Source: Sphingomonas mollis (lineage in GTDB: Bacteria > Pseudomonadota > Alphaproteobacteria > Sphingomonadales > Sphingomonadaceae). From it: a stretch of DNA of 64,000 nt. A program made the translations under genes and the position numbers. The DNA is taken from assembly GCF_016427505.1 (NCBI RefSeq), contig NZ_JAELXS010000002.1, positions 186,001 through 250,000 of the forward strand, given 5' to 3'. Positions 23,117-31,865 of this stretch are shown in pieces (position 1 is the stretch's first letter; the number at the start of each line of letters is the position of its first letter). The notes under the pieces were generated by a model that worked only from the letters and a program-made list of their open reading frames with translations, searched no databases and had not been told where the DNA came from.

Positions 23117-24123
23117 GCCAGCGTTCCCGCAAGAGGTGCTATGGCCAACGGGTCGCCACGGCGATCGGCGGGCACATGGGCGTCGAACCAGGCCGCGACG
23201 GGTGCCAACACCGGTTGGGCCAGATCACGGTCGAGGTACGCCCAGACCCGGGGACACAGGCCGGCGTAGCGCGACTTGCCGTCGCGCTGCCATAGCCGCG
23301 TGAAGATGCCGATGATCTTGGCGTTCCGCTGCGCCCCCAGTACATGATAGGCGCGAAGAAAGTCGTCGCCGACGTCGGTCGCGGCACGATATCGGTCCAG
23401 CATCGCGGTCTCGATCGCCGGGTCGACGTCGCGGCGCGCATCCTGCAGCAGCGAGACGAGATCATACGCGGGATGACCGGCCAGCGCGTCCTGAAAATCA
23501 AGCAGACCCAACCGACGATCATCGCCGACCAGCATCAGATTTTCCGCGTGATAATCCCGCAATACGGTAACCGGTTCGGCGGCAAGCGTGTGCTCGAACA
23601 CGGCATCCCATGCCGATCGGTAGCCATCGACATCGACATCGATCCCGACGGCCGGACAATACCATTCCACAAACAGCCCGGCCTCACGGTGCAGTACCGC
23701 CCGGTCATATGGCGCCACGGGTCCGGCCGGCTGGCGGGCAAGATCGATCAGCAGATCGACCGCCTGTCCGTAGAGCGCTGCCTCTTCGCGACGATCCGCA
23801 TCGACCGTCTCGCGGAACCGGATATCGCCGAGATCACTCAACAGCAGCAGGCCTTGTTGCTCGTCGAGAGCGAGGATTGCAGGCGCCAGGAACCCGGCTT
23901 CCTCAAGCCAGCGCGCCATCGTGACGAACGGCCGGCAATCCTCCTGCGGCGGCGGGGCATCCATCAGCACGGCGCTGCGATCCCCATCCACAACGCGAAA
24001 ATATCGCCGGAACGACGCGTCGCCGGCCAGCGGTTCGATCAGGGCATTGCCCCAGCCGTGCGCCGTCAGAAAGTCAGCGGCGCCGGCGGGTGGAAACATC
24101 GGCGGCGGGATCAGATCGGCCAT
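23113..24123 (-). CDS. amgK: N-acetylmuramate/N-acetylglucosamine anomeric kinase
   Basis: AmgK phosphorylates MurNAc at the anomeric carbon, producing the substrate of MurU. The 336-residue protein has an aminoglycoside-phosphotransferase-like fold: an N-lobe with PLAGDASFRRYFRV, the catalytic loop VLRDYHAENLML and the metal-binding LGLLDFQDALAGHPAYDLVSL. I set the start at 24123, which overlaps the tsaE stop region by 13 bases; upstream in-frame residues are unlike the family. It overlaps murU by four bases. Confidence 0.88.
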   Translation of the reverse strand: MADLIPPPMFPPAGAADFLTAHGWGNALIEPLAGDASFRRYFRVVDGDRSAVLMDAPPPQEDCRPFVTMARWLEEAGFLAPAILALDEQQGLLLLSDLGDIRFRETVDADRREEAALYGQAVDLLIDLARQPAGPVAPYDRAVLHREAGLFVEWYCPAVGIDVDVDGYRSAWDAVFEHTLAAEPVTVLRDYHAENLMLVGDDRRLGLLDFQDALAGHPAYDLVSLLQDARRDVDPAIETAMLDRYRAATDVGDDFLRAYHVLGAQRNAKIIGIFTRLWQRDGKSRYAGLCPRVWAYLDRDLAQPVLAPVAAWFDAHVPADRRGDPLAIAPLAGTLA

Positions 24124-24551
24124 CGCGTTTCCCAAGCCGGGGGCACCGCCGCTGTCAAGCGACGCGTGCCATCGGGCTCGATCGCCAGCGTCAACACCAG
24201 CGCGTCGGGCCATGCCGCCGCACCGGCACGTTCCGGCCATTCGACCAGCAGGACGCCGTCGTATCGCTCGTCCTCCAGCCCCAATTCCTCGACCTCGGCA
24301 GGATCATCCAGCCGGTAGAGATCGACATGCAGCACGGACAGGACGACCTCGGGAGGGCGATAGGGTTGCACGATGGCGAAGGACGGTGAAGGCGCCTCGC
24401 TGGCAAGGCCGAGCGCCGCCAGCAGACCGCGCGCGATGCTGGTCTTGCCGGCACCGAGCGGCCCGGCCAGCGTCACTACATCACCAGCCTGAACCGCCTT
24501 GGCGAGACGCGCGCCGAACGCCTCGGTCGCGGCGGCATCCGGAAGGATCAT
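24111..24551 (-). CDS. tsaE: tRNA N6-adenosine threonylcarbamoyltransferase complex ATPase TsaE
   Basis: TsaE is the ATPase of the TsaB-TsaD-TsaE complex that makes t6A37 on ANN-decoding tRNAs. The 146-residue protein has Walker A GPLGAGKTS at 30-38, the SPSFAIVQPY switch region and the conserved HVDLYRL. It overlaps divL by four bases (ATGA) upstream and amgK by 13 downstream. The other t6A genes are not in the window. Confidence 0.93.
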   Translation of the reverse strand: MILPDAAATEAFGARLAKAVQAGDVVTLAGPLGAGKTSIARGLLAALGLASEAPSPSFAIVQPYRPPEVVLSVLHVDLYRLDDPAEVEELGLEDERYDGVLLVEWPERAGAAAWPDALVLTLAIEPDGTRRLTAAVPPAWETRWPI

Positions 24552-26893
24552 CGCCGGGGCAGCTCCACCGTCACCAATGTGCCCTGCCCCAGCTCGGACA
24601 CCAGGTTGATCGTGCCGCCATGCGCCTCCACGAATTGACGAGCGAGCGGCAGTCCCAGCCCCAGCGCGCGTTCGCCACCCGGTTGCAGGTGAGGCTCCGC
24701 GAACCGATCGAACGCGCGCGCGATGCTGTCAGCGTCGAGGCCCGGTCCATCGTCCGACACGATTATTCGCGCCCGGGTCGCATTGCCATCGGCATGGAGG
24801 AGGATACGTCCTCCTTGCGGCAACGCCGCCAGCGCATGGCGCAGCAGATGTTCGATCACCTCGCGGAGCCGCCGCTGGTCGCCCTGAACGCGACCGACCG
24901 AACGGGCGACCTCGACCGCGAAATCGATCTTGTGACGCTTGATCGCCGGCTGGACGGCGCCGGCGGCGATGCGGGTGACGGCGGCCAGATCGACATCGCC
25001 GCGCTCGATCTGCGCGCCCTCGTCGCCGCGGGTCAGGTCGAGCACGTCGTCGATCAACAGGCCCAGGCGTTCGACCGAGTCGAGGATCGCTTCGGTATAG
25101 CTGGTCGCCTGTTCGGGCAGCTTGCCGGCATAACCACCATGCAGCATTTCCGCGAAGCCGCTGATAGAGGTCAGCGGGGTCTTCAGTTCGTAGCTCATGT
25201 TCGCCACGAACTGGGTCTTTACCTTGTCCGCCGCTTCCAGTGCATTGGCGCGCTCACGCAACGCGTATTCCGCGCGGCGGCTGTCGGTGATGTCGAGCAG
25301 CGTGAACAGCGCATTGCCATCCGGCAGCGGCACCGCGGCAAATTCGAAATGGCGGCCATCGGCGAGTTCGACACGACCACCCCTTTGCTGGCGCTCCCCG
25401 GTGGCGGATCGCACCAGATCGGAGATCAGGCCGGATCGGGCCGGGGTCGCCAGCTTGCTCGCTACCCGTTCTGCAAAGGCATCGACACGGGGATGTGTGG
25501 ACAGAAACTCCTCCTCGACACCCCACAGCGCCCGGAACCGGTTATTCCACAGCTGGAGACGGCCATCGGCGGCGAAGACGCCCAGCGCCTCGAACAGATT
25601 GTCGAAGGTCGCGGTCCGCACCCGCAACAGGGTATCCCGCGCGCTGGCGAGCTGTACCTGTTCGGTCCGATCCTCGAAGATGATGAGCAGACCGCCATCG
25701 GGCAACGACTGGGCAACGACGCGCAGATGCGTGCCGCCCGGCAGATGCCAATTCTCCTCGGTCGCCCCGTCCGCGCCGACGAACCAGTCGCGTCGTTCCG
25801 CTTTCCACCCGGGAAAGTCGCGTACTTCCGGCAAGCGGTTCGACTCGCGCATCCGTTCCAGCACGCGGTCGAATTCCGGACGATCGACCAGCCATTCGGC
25901 ACGCATGGCGAACATACGGCGGAACGGCTGATTGTAGAATTCCAGAGTGCGGTCGCCGCCGAACTGCACGACGCCCGCAGACAGGCGGTCGAGCATCCCG
26001 CGCTGCGCCTCGGCGAAGCGTTTGGCGCCGTTACGTGCCTGTTCCAGCTCCTCGATATCGACCGCGAAGCCCGCCACGCCGCCGGTCGGCAGCGGCACAT
26101 CGATGATCCTGAGCGTCCGCCGGCTGCCACCAATGGTCGCTGGCAACACCTGCTCGGTCGGGCGACCGTGGCCGCGGGCGGTCGTGGCGCCGGCGATCGG
26201 TCCACCGCGATCGGAGCCCTCGACCAGTTCCAGTCCCCGCGTCACCACATCGGTCGCGTCGCGTCCTTCGACGGCCGCGACATAAGCGGAATTGACCATC
26301 GTCAGCCGCAGGTCGGCACCGCGATACCACATGGGTAGCGGCGCAGCCTCGATCAGCCCGGTCAGCGCGTCATAGGCTTCGCGCATTCGCGCACTGCCCT
26401 CGCGCAGGCGCTCGATCTCGCCGCGCGTGTCGGTGGCGTCATGCACCCACACGAACACGCCGTTGCCGAACTCCGCCGGGGCGCGGGCGCCGCGCAAGGA
26501 TAGCGAGCGGGCCGATCCCTGCGGTCGCATCGTCCGATCGAACGCGCGGCCGGATCGCTGTGCCACCGCCACATCATGGGCCAGCATGGCGGCATCGTCG
26601 GTGGTCAACCCCGCATCGCCCGCCGACATCTCGACCAGAGAGCGCGGCGGCGCGGGCAGACCGAACCAGTCGGCCAAGCCGGCCGACATCTCGACCTTGC
26701 CATCGCCCCGCACCACCATCGCCAGCGCGGTACTGGTGCGCAGCATCGCTTCCAGTCGGCGATTATCGCTCGACACGATGGCCGCCCGCGCCCGCGCCCG
26801 CAGGCCAAGGAACAGGAGCAGGACCCCGATGGCGAGCAAGGCGAACAGGATGGCGCCCATGACGATCGCCGTCTCGTTGCGCAGGACGATCAT
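24548..26893 (-). CDS. divL: DivL-type PAS pseudokinase with Tyr in place of the phospho-acceptor His
   Basis: A 781-residue membrane-anchored sensor. One hydrophobic helix (about 10-32) is followed by several PAS-like domains (about 45-530), a HisKA-like dimerisation helix and a HATPase domain (DDGPGLDADSIARAFDRF, GLGLPLARQFVEAHGG). The H-box reads FVANMSYELKTPL: residue 568 is Tyr (codon TAC at 25192-25190) where active kinases have His. The same substitution defines DivL of Caulobacter, which modulates the kinase CckA in response to DivK and does not act as an ordinary histidine kinase. cckA is also in this window. The gene heads an overlapping operon with tsaE, amgK, murU, addB and addA. 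No clear ribosome site precedes the ATG. Confidence 0.87.
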   Translation of the reverse strand: MIVLRNETAIVMGAILFALLAIGVLLLFLGLRARARAAIVSSDNRRLEAMLRTSTALAMVVRGDGKVEMSAGLADWFGLPAPPRSLVEMSAGDAGLTTDDAAMLAHDVAVAQRSGRAFDRTMRPQGSARSLSLRGARAPAEFGNGVFVWVHDATDTRGEIERLREGSARMREAYDALTGLIEAAPLPMWYRGADLRLTMVNSAYVAAVEGRDATDVVTRGLELVEGSDRGGPIAGATTARGHGRPTEQVLPATIGGSRRTLRIIDVPLPTGGVAGFAVDIEELEQARNGAKRFAEAQRGMLDRLSAGVVQFGGDRTLEFYNQPFRRMFAMRAEWLVDRPEFDRVLERMRESNRLPEVRDFPGWKAERRDWFVGADGATEENWHLPGGTHLRVVAQSLPDGGLLIIFEDRTEQVQLASARDTLLRVRTATFDNLFEALGVFAADGRLQLWNNRFRALWGVEEEFLSTHPRVDAFAERVASKLATPARSGLISDLVRSATGERQQRGGRVELADGRHFEFAAVPLPDGNALFTLLDITDSRRAEYALRERANALEAADKVKTQFVANMSYELKTPLTSISGFAEMLHGGYAGKLPEQATSYTEAILDSVERLGLLIDDVLDLTRGDEGAQIERGDVDLAAVTRIAAGAVQPAIKRHKIDFAVEVARSVGRVQGDQRRLREVIEHLLRHALAALPQGGRILLHADGNATRARIIVSDDGPGLDADSIARAFDRFAEPHLQPGGERALGLGLPLARQFVEAHGGTINLVSELGQGTLVTVELPRR

Positions 26894-27024
26894 GGTCGTT
26901 GGCCGGACGGACGCGTTGCGATCATATCATCCGTCTATCGGATGCAGGTCTGGTCCAAAAGGGGGTGACGATAAAAGCGGTCAGGCGATGCGTGCGTTGA
27001 TCGATGTCCGGAAGTTCAAACACG

Positions 27025-27053
27025 AAAAAGGGCGCCGGCTTTCGCCGACGCCC
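27025..27053 (-). terminator. Rho-independent terminator of ahcY
   Basis: Read on the minus strand: a 10-bp stem GGGCGTCGGC/GCCGGCGCCC with one G-U pair, a GAAA tetraloop, and then TTTTT. It lies 27 bases after the ahcY stop codon and is the most canonical intrinsic terminator in the window. Confidence 0.92.
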
Positions 27054-27079
27054 CTCTCGTACTTAAAAACTCCGACGGA

Positions 27080-28501
27080 TCAGTAACGATAGTGATCCGG
27101 CTTGAACGGCCCCTCGACCGGCACACCGATATAACCGGCCTGCTTGGCGGTCAGTTGCGACAGCTTCACACCCAGCTTTTCCAGATGCAGCGCCGCGACC
27201 TTTTCGTCGAGATGCTTGGGCAGGACGTACACTTCGTTGTTATACTGATCGCTCTTCGTCCAAAGCTCGATCTGTGCAAGCGTCTGGTTGGTGAACGAGG
27301 CCGACATCACGAACGACGGGTGGCCGGTGGCGCAACCGAGGTTCACCAGGCGGCCCTTGGCGAGCACGATGATCTGCTTGCCATCCGGGAATTCGACGAG
27401 GTCGGTGCCGGGTTTCACTTCGGTCCACTTGTAGTTCGACAGTGCGGCGATCTGGATTTCGCTGTCGAAATGGCCGATGTTGCAGACGATCGCCATCGGT
27501 TTCATCGCCTTCATGTGATCGGCGGTGATGACGTCGGCGTTGCCGGTCGCGGTGCAGAAGATGTCGGCGCGGGTGACCGCTTCTTCCATCGTCACGACCT
27601 CGAAGCCCTCCATCGCCGCCTGCAGCGCGCAGATCGGATCGACCTCGGTCACCATCACCCGCGCGCCGCCATTGCGGAGCGACTGGGCCGAACCCTTGCC
27701 GACGTCGCCGAAGCCGGCGACGCAGGCGACCTTGCCGGCCAACATCACGTCGGTGGCGCGACGGATCGCGTCGACCAGCGATTCCTTACAGCCATACAGA
27801 TTGTCGAACTTCGACTTCGTCACCGAGTCGTTGACGTTGATCGCGGGGAACGGCAGTTCGCCCTTCTTCGCGATCTCGTACAGGCGATGCACGCCGGTGG
27901 TCGTCTCTTCCGACACGCCCTTCAGGTTCTTGACCGTCTCGGTCAGGTAGCCCGGGTTCTTGGCGATGAACGCCTTTACCGAACGCTGGAACTCGACTTC
28001 CTCTTCGTTCTCCGGCTCACCGAAGCTCGCACCGGCTTCCAGCTTGGCGCCCCACAGCGCGAACATCGTCGCGTCGCCGCCATCGTCGAGAATGATGTTC
28101 GCGGTCTGGCCTGCGACGGTGCGGTCCCATGCGAAGATGTCGCCGACATAATCCCAATACTCGGCCAGCGTCTCGCCCTTGATCGCGAACACCGGCACGC
28201 CCGTGGCAGCGATGGCGGCGGCTGCGTGATCCTGCGTCGAATAGATGTTGCACGTCGCCCAGCGGACGTCTGCGCCAAGCGCGGTCAACGTTTCGATCAG
28301 CACCGCGGTCTGGATCGTCATGTGCAGCGAGCCGGTGATGCGCGCGCCCTTCAACGGCTGCGATGCACCAAACTCTCGGCGGAGCGCCATCAGGCCGGGC
28401 ATCTCCGTCTCGGCGATGCGGATTTCCGCACGGCCGAAATCGGCGAGGGCGATGTCCTTGATGACGTAGTCGTGCTGCTCGGCGGCGAGGGCGGTGGCCA
28501 C
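27080..28501 (-). CDS. ahcY: S-adenosyl-L-homocysteine hydrolase
   Basis: Splits S-adenosylhomocysteine into adenosine and homocysteine, relieving product inhibition of methyltransferases. The 473-residue protein has the substrate-site segments [16 protein letters not shown] and [17 protein letters not shown], the NAD-binding motif [12 protein letters not shown], and the C-terminal KPDHYRY that contacts NAD in the partner subunit. The start is GTG at 28501 with AGGAG eight bases upstream. A 20-bp palindrome lies 63 bp upstream of the start, between it and yqgE. In rhizobia ahcY follows the PTS genes; here the two loci are about 10 kb apart. Confidence 0.97.
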   Translation of the reverse strand: MATALAAEQHDYVIKDIALADFGRAEIRIAETEMPGLMALRREFGASQPLKGARITGSLHMTIQTAVLIETLTALGADVRWATCNIYSTQDHAAAAIAATGVPVFAIKGETLAEYWDYVGDIFAWDRTVAGQTANIILDDGGDATMFALWGAKLEAGASFGEPENEEEVEFQRSVKAFIAKNPGYLTETVKNLKGVSEETTTGVHRLYEIAKKGELPFPAINVNDSVTKSKFDNLYGCKESLVDAIRRATDVMLAGKVACVAGFGDVGKGSAQSLRNGGARVMVTEVDPICALQAAMEGFEVVTMEEAVTRADIFCTATGNADVITADHMKAMKPMAIVCNIGHFDSEIQIAALSNYKWTEVKPGTDLVEFPDGKQIIVLAKGRLVNLGCATGHPSFVMSASFTNQTLAQIELWTKSDQYNNEVYVLPKHLDEKVAALHLEKLGVKLSQLTAKQAGYIGVPVEGPFKPDHYRY

Positions 28502-28563
28502 GAGGAATTCTCCTGAAGAAATCTGAATGGCCGGTCCTTAGGCCCTCGACGCCCCCGGATCAA

Positions 28564-28583
28564 ATATAAAGATATCTTTATAT
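28564..28583. promoter_or_regulatory. 20-bp perfect palindrome upstream of ahcY, candidate SahR/ArsR-type operator
   Basis: The sequence ATATAAAGATATCTTTATAT is a perfect palindrome in an otherwise GC-rich genome, in the 86 bp between the yqgE stop and the ahcY start. Its form and position suit an operator for an ArsR-family repressor of the SahR kind, which controls SAM/SAH recycling genes in proteobacteria. I recall SahR sites as similar AT-rich palindromes but cannot check the match here. No ArsR gene is in the window. Confidence 0.6.
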
Positions 28584-28587
28584 GTCG

Positions 28588-29160
28588 TCAGGCGTTGCCG
28601 GATCCGGTCACCAGCAGACGGGGATCGATGCCGGCGGCCCGATACGCCGACTGCCAGCGATCGGCGGGGTCCGTCGTCCAGAGAAGGTCGGTATCCCCCT
28701 TCACGGGAAACCAGCCGGGACGGGCGAGTTCGCCATCGAGTTGTCCCTCCGCCCAACCGGCATACCCGAGCGCGACGACCCATCGTCGTGGCCCCGAGCC
28801 ATCGGCAATCGCCCGCAAGGCATCGATCGTGCCCGACAACGCCCATCGGCCCGCGACATCGATCGTGTCCTGCCCGCTCCAGTCGAGCGAATGCACCACG
28901 AAGCCCCGGCGCATATCCACCGGCCCGCCGAAGTGAACAGGCGCATCAGGCGCTTCACCCGGATCGATCTCGAATTGTTCCAGCAACGCGTGAAACCCGA
29001 GGCCACCGATCACCGCACCCAGTCCGATGCCGATCGCGCCCTTCGCATCGTGCGCGCACATCGCGATGACCGCCCGGTCGAAGCGCCGATCACCCATGCC
29101 CGGCATCGCGAGAAGAAATTGCCCAGTCAGATAAGCGGCTTGCGTCACATCACCCGACAT
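28588..29160 (-). CDS. YqgE/AlgH family protein
   Basis: A 190-residue soluble protein of the UPF0301 family, whose biochemical role is unknown; AlgH was linked to alginate control in Pseudomonas. Typical segments are YLTGQFLLAMPGMGDRRFDRAVI near the N-terminus, GAIGIGLGAVIGGLGFHALLEQ, and FGGPVDMRRGFVVHS. The start at 29160 gives the usual length; the open frame upstream is spurious. It lies directly upstream of ahcY on the same strand, 86 bp apart, and diverges from the peroxiredoxin gene. Confidence 0.85.
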   Translation of the reverse strand: MSGDVTQAAYLTGQFLLAMPGMGDRRFDRAVIAMCAHDAKGAIGIGLGAVIGGLGFHALLEQFEIDPGEAPDAPVHFGGPVDMRRGFVVHSLDWSGQDTIDVAGRWALSGTIDALRAIADGSGPRRWVVALGYAGWAEGQLDGELARPGWFPVKGDTDLLWTTDPADRWQSAYRAAGIDPRLLVTGSGNA

Positions 29161-29242
29161 AGCCGGTCCGGCTCTTTCCCGCCACGCTTGAAATCGGGGG
29201 GCGGCACGATGACATCGCGTTTCAGTCCTCAAGGAGAACAGC

Positions 29243-29722
29243 ATGACGATCAATGTCGGTGACCGCCTGCCCGAAGCAACGCTCGTCAAGGTAACGGCCG
29301 ATGGCCCCGATCAGGTAAAGGTCGCGGATTACTTCGCCGGACGCACGATCGCATTGTTCGCGGTGCCGGGTGCGTTCACGCCGACCTGCTCGGCCCAGCA
29401 TCTGCCGGGCTTTCTGGGCAAGGCGGACGAACTGGCCGCCAAGGGTGTCGACGAAATCGCCTGCACCGCGGTCAACGACCCGTTCGTGCTGAAGGCGTGG
29501 TCGAACGAAAACGGCGCCGGGGGCGTCACGATGCTCGCCGATGGCAATGGCGATTTCGCCAAGGCGGTCGGACTGACGATGGACGGCACGAAGTTCGGCC
29601 TCGGCATCCGCAGCCAGCGTTATTCGATGCTGGTCGAGGACGGCATCGTGAAGCAATTGCACGTCGAACAGCCCGGTGAGTTCAAGGTCAGCTCAGCGGA
29701 ATATCTGCTCGACCGGATCTGA
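29243..29722 (+). CDS. Prx5-type peroxiredoxin
   Basis: A 159-residue thiol peroxidase that reduces hydrogen peroxide or organic hydroperoxides. The peroxidatic cysteine is Cys49 in PGAFTPTCS, and a second cysteine, Cys74, lies in EIACTAVNDPF. The HLPGF segment and the C-terminal GLGIRSQRYSMLVEDG fit the Prx5/AhpE-like hybrid group, which is usually recycled by glutaredoxin or glutathione. AAGGAG precedes the ATG by seven bases. It diverges from yqgE; AMP nucleosidase follows 65 bp downstream. Confidence 0.93.
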   Translation: MTINVGDRLPEATLVKVTADGPDQVKVADYFAGRTIALFAVPGAFTPTCSAQHLPGFLGKADELAAKGVDEIACTAVNDPFVLKAWSNENGAGGVTMLADGNGDFAKAVGLTMDGTKFGLGIRSQRYSMLVEDGIVKQLHVEQPGEFKVSSAEYLLDRI

Positions 29723-29787
29723 TCCGGACGGGTCGGCGATGGCGGTGGCGTCTTGCCTCCGTCATCGCCGACGCTTACCCCCTGCCG

Positions 29788-31224
29788 ATGCAGACCGCTT
29801 CCCAAATCGTCGCCGACCTGGATCGCCTATATACCGCCTCCGTTACCCGATTGCAGGCGGCACTGACCGCCTATCTGACCGACCGCACCGTCCCCGACGC
29901 CGGGACACGCCTGGACGGATCGTTCGCCTATCCCGAAATTCGTCTATCCTTTGCGGGAGAGCACGGCCGCCCTGCCCCATTGCGCTCGTTCGGGCGACTG
30001 GTGTCGGCAGGGGAATACCGGATCAGCGTGACCAAGCCGGCGATCTTCGCAGATTATCTGATCGAGCAGCTCGATCTGCTGATCGAGGATTATCAGGTCA
30101 CCGTCGAAGCGGTGCCGGGGCGTCAGGAAATCCCGTTCCCCTATGTGCTCGATCCCGGCCATGCGCTGAGCCTCGACGAGGTGTCCGCATCCGAACTGGC
30201 GCGGTTCTTTCCGGCAACCGAACTGGCGCATATCGGCGATGAGATTGCCGACGGCCTGTGGATGACGGCGGACGGCACACGGCCATTGGCGCTGTTCGAC
30301 GGGCTTCGTACCGATTTCAGTCTGGCCCGGTTGCGCCATTACATGGGCACCCCCGCCGAACATGTGCAGCGGTTCGTGCTGTTTACGAACTATCACCGCT
30401 ATGTCGATGAATTCGTCCGCTGGGGTGCATCGCAACTGTCGCCGGACAGCCGCTTTACCGCACTGTCGGGGGCGGGCGGCATCGTGATCGAGCGGCCCGA
30501 GGATGTCGACAAACTCGTCACCGACAGCGCGTGGCGACGGCATCAGATGCCCGCCTATCACCTGATGGCGGCGGACGGCACGGGCATCACGCTCGTCAAT
30601 ATCGGCGTCGGTCCATCCAACGCCAAGACGATCTGCGACCATCTGGCCGTGATGCGGCCCGAAGCGTGGTTGATGATCGGCCATTGCGGTGGCCTGCGTC
30701 CGTCGCAGCGCATCGGCGACTATGTCCTGGCGCATGCGTATCTGCGCGACGATCATGTGCTGGACGACGTGCTGCCGCCCGAAATCCCCGTACCGGCGAT
30801 TGCCGAGGTTCAGGTGGCGATGGCCAAGGCTGCGGAAATCGTATCGGGCCAGTCGGGCGATGAACTAAAGCGGCGCCTGCGGACGGGGACGATCGTAACG
30901 ACCGACGATCGAAACTGGGAATTGCGCTATTCGCGATCGGCGCTCCGCTTTTCGCTGTCACGTGCGGTAGGGATCGACATGGAGTCCGCTACCATCGCGG
31001 CGCAGGGTTATCGCTTTCGCGTTCCGTACGGCACGTTGCTGTGCGTGTCCGACAAGCCACTCCATGGCGAGTTGAAGCTCCCCGGCCAGGCGAACCGCTT
31101 CTACGAACGGGCGATCAGCGAGCATATGCGGATCGGCATCGAGGCCTGCGAGCAGCTGCGTCTGGAAGGCGCGAAACTGCACAGCCGCAAATTGCGTGCG
31201 TTCAACGAACCGCCGTTCCGCTAA
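29788..31224 (+). CDS. amn: AMP nucleosidase
   Basis: Hydrolyses AMP to adenine and ribose 5-phosphate, adjusting the adenylate pool. The 478-residue protein has an N-terminal AMP-nucleosidase domain (about 1-170) and a C-terminal nucleoside-phosphorylase fold with MIGHCGGLRPSQRIGDYVLA, VGIDMESATIAAQGYRFRVP and LLCVSDKPLHGELKLPG. The length matches E. coli Amn. The ribosome site ahead of the ATG is weak. Being near ahcY, which also yields adenosine, is suggestive but no link is proven. Confidence 0.94.
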   Translation: MQTASQIVADLDRLYTASVTRLQAALTAYLTDRTVPDAGTRLDGSFAYPEIRLSFAGEHGRPAPLRSFGRLVSAGEYRISVTKPAIFADYLIEQLDLLIEDYQVTVEAVPGRQEIPFPYVLDPGHALSLDEVSASELARFFPATELAHIGDEIADGLWMTADGTRPLALFDGLRTDFSLARLRHYMGTPAEHVQRFVLFTNYHRYVDEFVRWGASQLSPDSRFTALSGAGGIVIERPEDVDKLVTDSAWRRHQMPAYHLMAADGTGITLVNIGVGPSNAKTICDHLAVMRPEAWLMIGHCGGLRPSQRIGDYVLAHAYLRDDHVLDDVLPPEIPVPAIAEVQVAMAKAAEIVSGQSGDELKRRLRTGTIVTTDDRNWELRYSRSALRFSLSRAVGIDMESATIAAQGYRFRVPYGTLLCVSDKPLHGELKLPGQANRFYERAISEHMRIGIEACEQLRLEGAKLHSRKLRAFNEPPFR

Positions 31225-31306
31225 GGGCAGGCGGTCAGCGGGACTCGCAACCATCACGTGACAATGGCGTTACGCCCCCGGAACCATTTTTTCGAGGGAG
31301 CCGACC

Positions 31307-31780
31307 ATGGCCGACGCCGACACGCCCGCTACCGCCGACACGCCCGCCAAGAAGCCCGCGCGTCGTCGCTCGACCACACCGGCCAAATCAGCCGCCGCGA
31401 AGCCGCGCGCTGCCAAGGCGAAGACCGACGATGCGGTGGCGTCTGCCAAACCAGCCGCAGCGGCGAAGGTACCCCCCAAGCCCCGCACGACGAAGCGTTC
31501 GGCAGCAACGCCCACAACGCGAAAGTCGTCGAGCCGGACTTCGGCGCCGAAGAAAAGCGCGGTCGACATGGTCGGTGGCAAGTGGGGTGCCGCGGCGATC
31601 GCCGGTGGTCTGGCCGCCGCTGGTGCCGCCGCCGCGTTGCTAACCCTGAAAGGTAGTTCCGCCAAGCCCGGCGATCCGGCCAAACCGACGAAGCTGGCGC
31701 ATCAGCCGGATGGCAAGGATTCGTCGGCGTCGTTCAAGAACGGCATTGCCGACGAGAATACCGTTCCCGATAAGGCATAA
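31307..31780 (+). CDS. Lys/Ala/Pro-rich histone H1-like protein with one hydrophobic segment
   Basis: A 157-residue protein of unknown function. Residues 1-85 are low-complexity, basic and rich in Lys, Ala, Pro and Thr (KKPARRRSTTPAKS, KPRTTKRS), much like bacterial histone H1-like DNA-binding tails. Residues about 93-114 form an Ala/Gly-rich hydrophobic stretch (AAAIAGGLAAAGAAAALLTL) that could be a membrane segment. The C-terminus is polar. A good ribosome site (GAGGGAG) lies seven bases ahead of the ATG, and a hairpin follows the stop codon, so it looks like a real single-gene unit. Confidence 0.72.
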   Translation: MADADTPATADTPAKKPARRRSTTPAKSAAAKPRAAKAKTDDAVASAKPAAAAKVPPKPRTTKRSAATPTTRKSSSRTSAPKKSAVDMVGGKWGAAAIAGGLAAAGAAAALLTLKGSSAKPGDPAKPTKLAHQPDGKDSSASFKNGIADENTVPDKA

Positions 31781-31786
31781 GGCAAA

Positions 31787-31813
31787 ACGGGTCTCCATTC
31801 GTGGAGGCCCGTT
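31787..31813 (+). terminator. Hairpin with UUCG loop after the H1-like gene
   Basis: An 11-bp stem (31787-31797 with 31802-31812, one G-T pair) closed by a TTCG tetraloop begins seven bases after the stop codon. The following bases (TTCTCC) are only weakly T-rich. It sits between convergent genes. Confidence 0.78.
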
Positions 31814-31865
31814 CTCCATTGCTGGACGACGGGCAACTACCTGCCGTCCAGCAATAGCCATAGCG

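Noticed and set aside
26894..27024. Possible gene between divL and the ahcY terminator
   Set aside because: The interval holds no frame with a credible start and ribosome site; it is best read as the divL promoter region.
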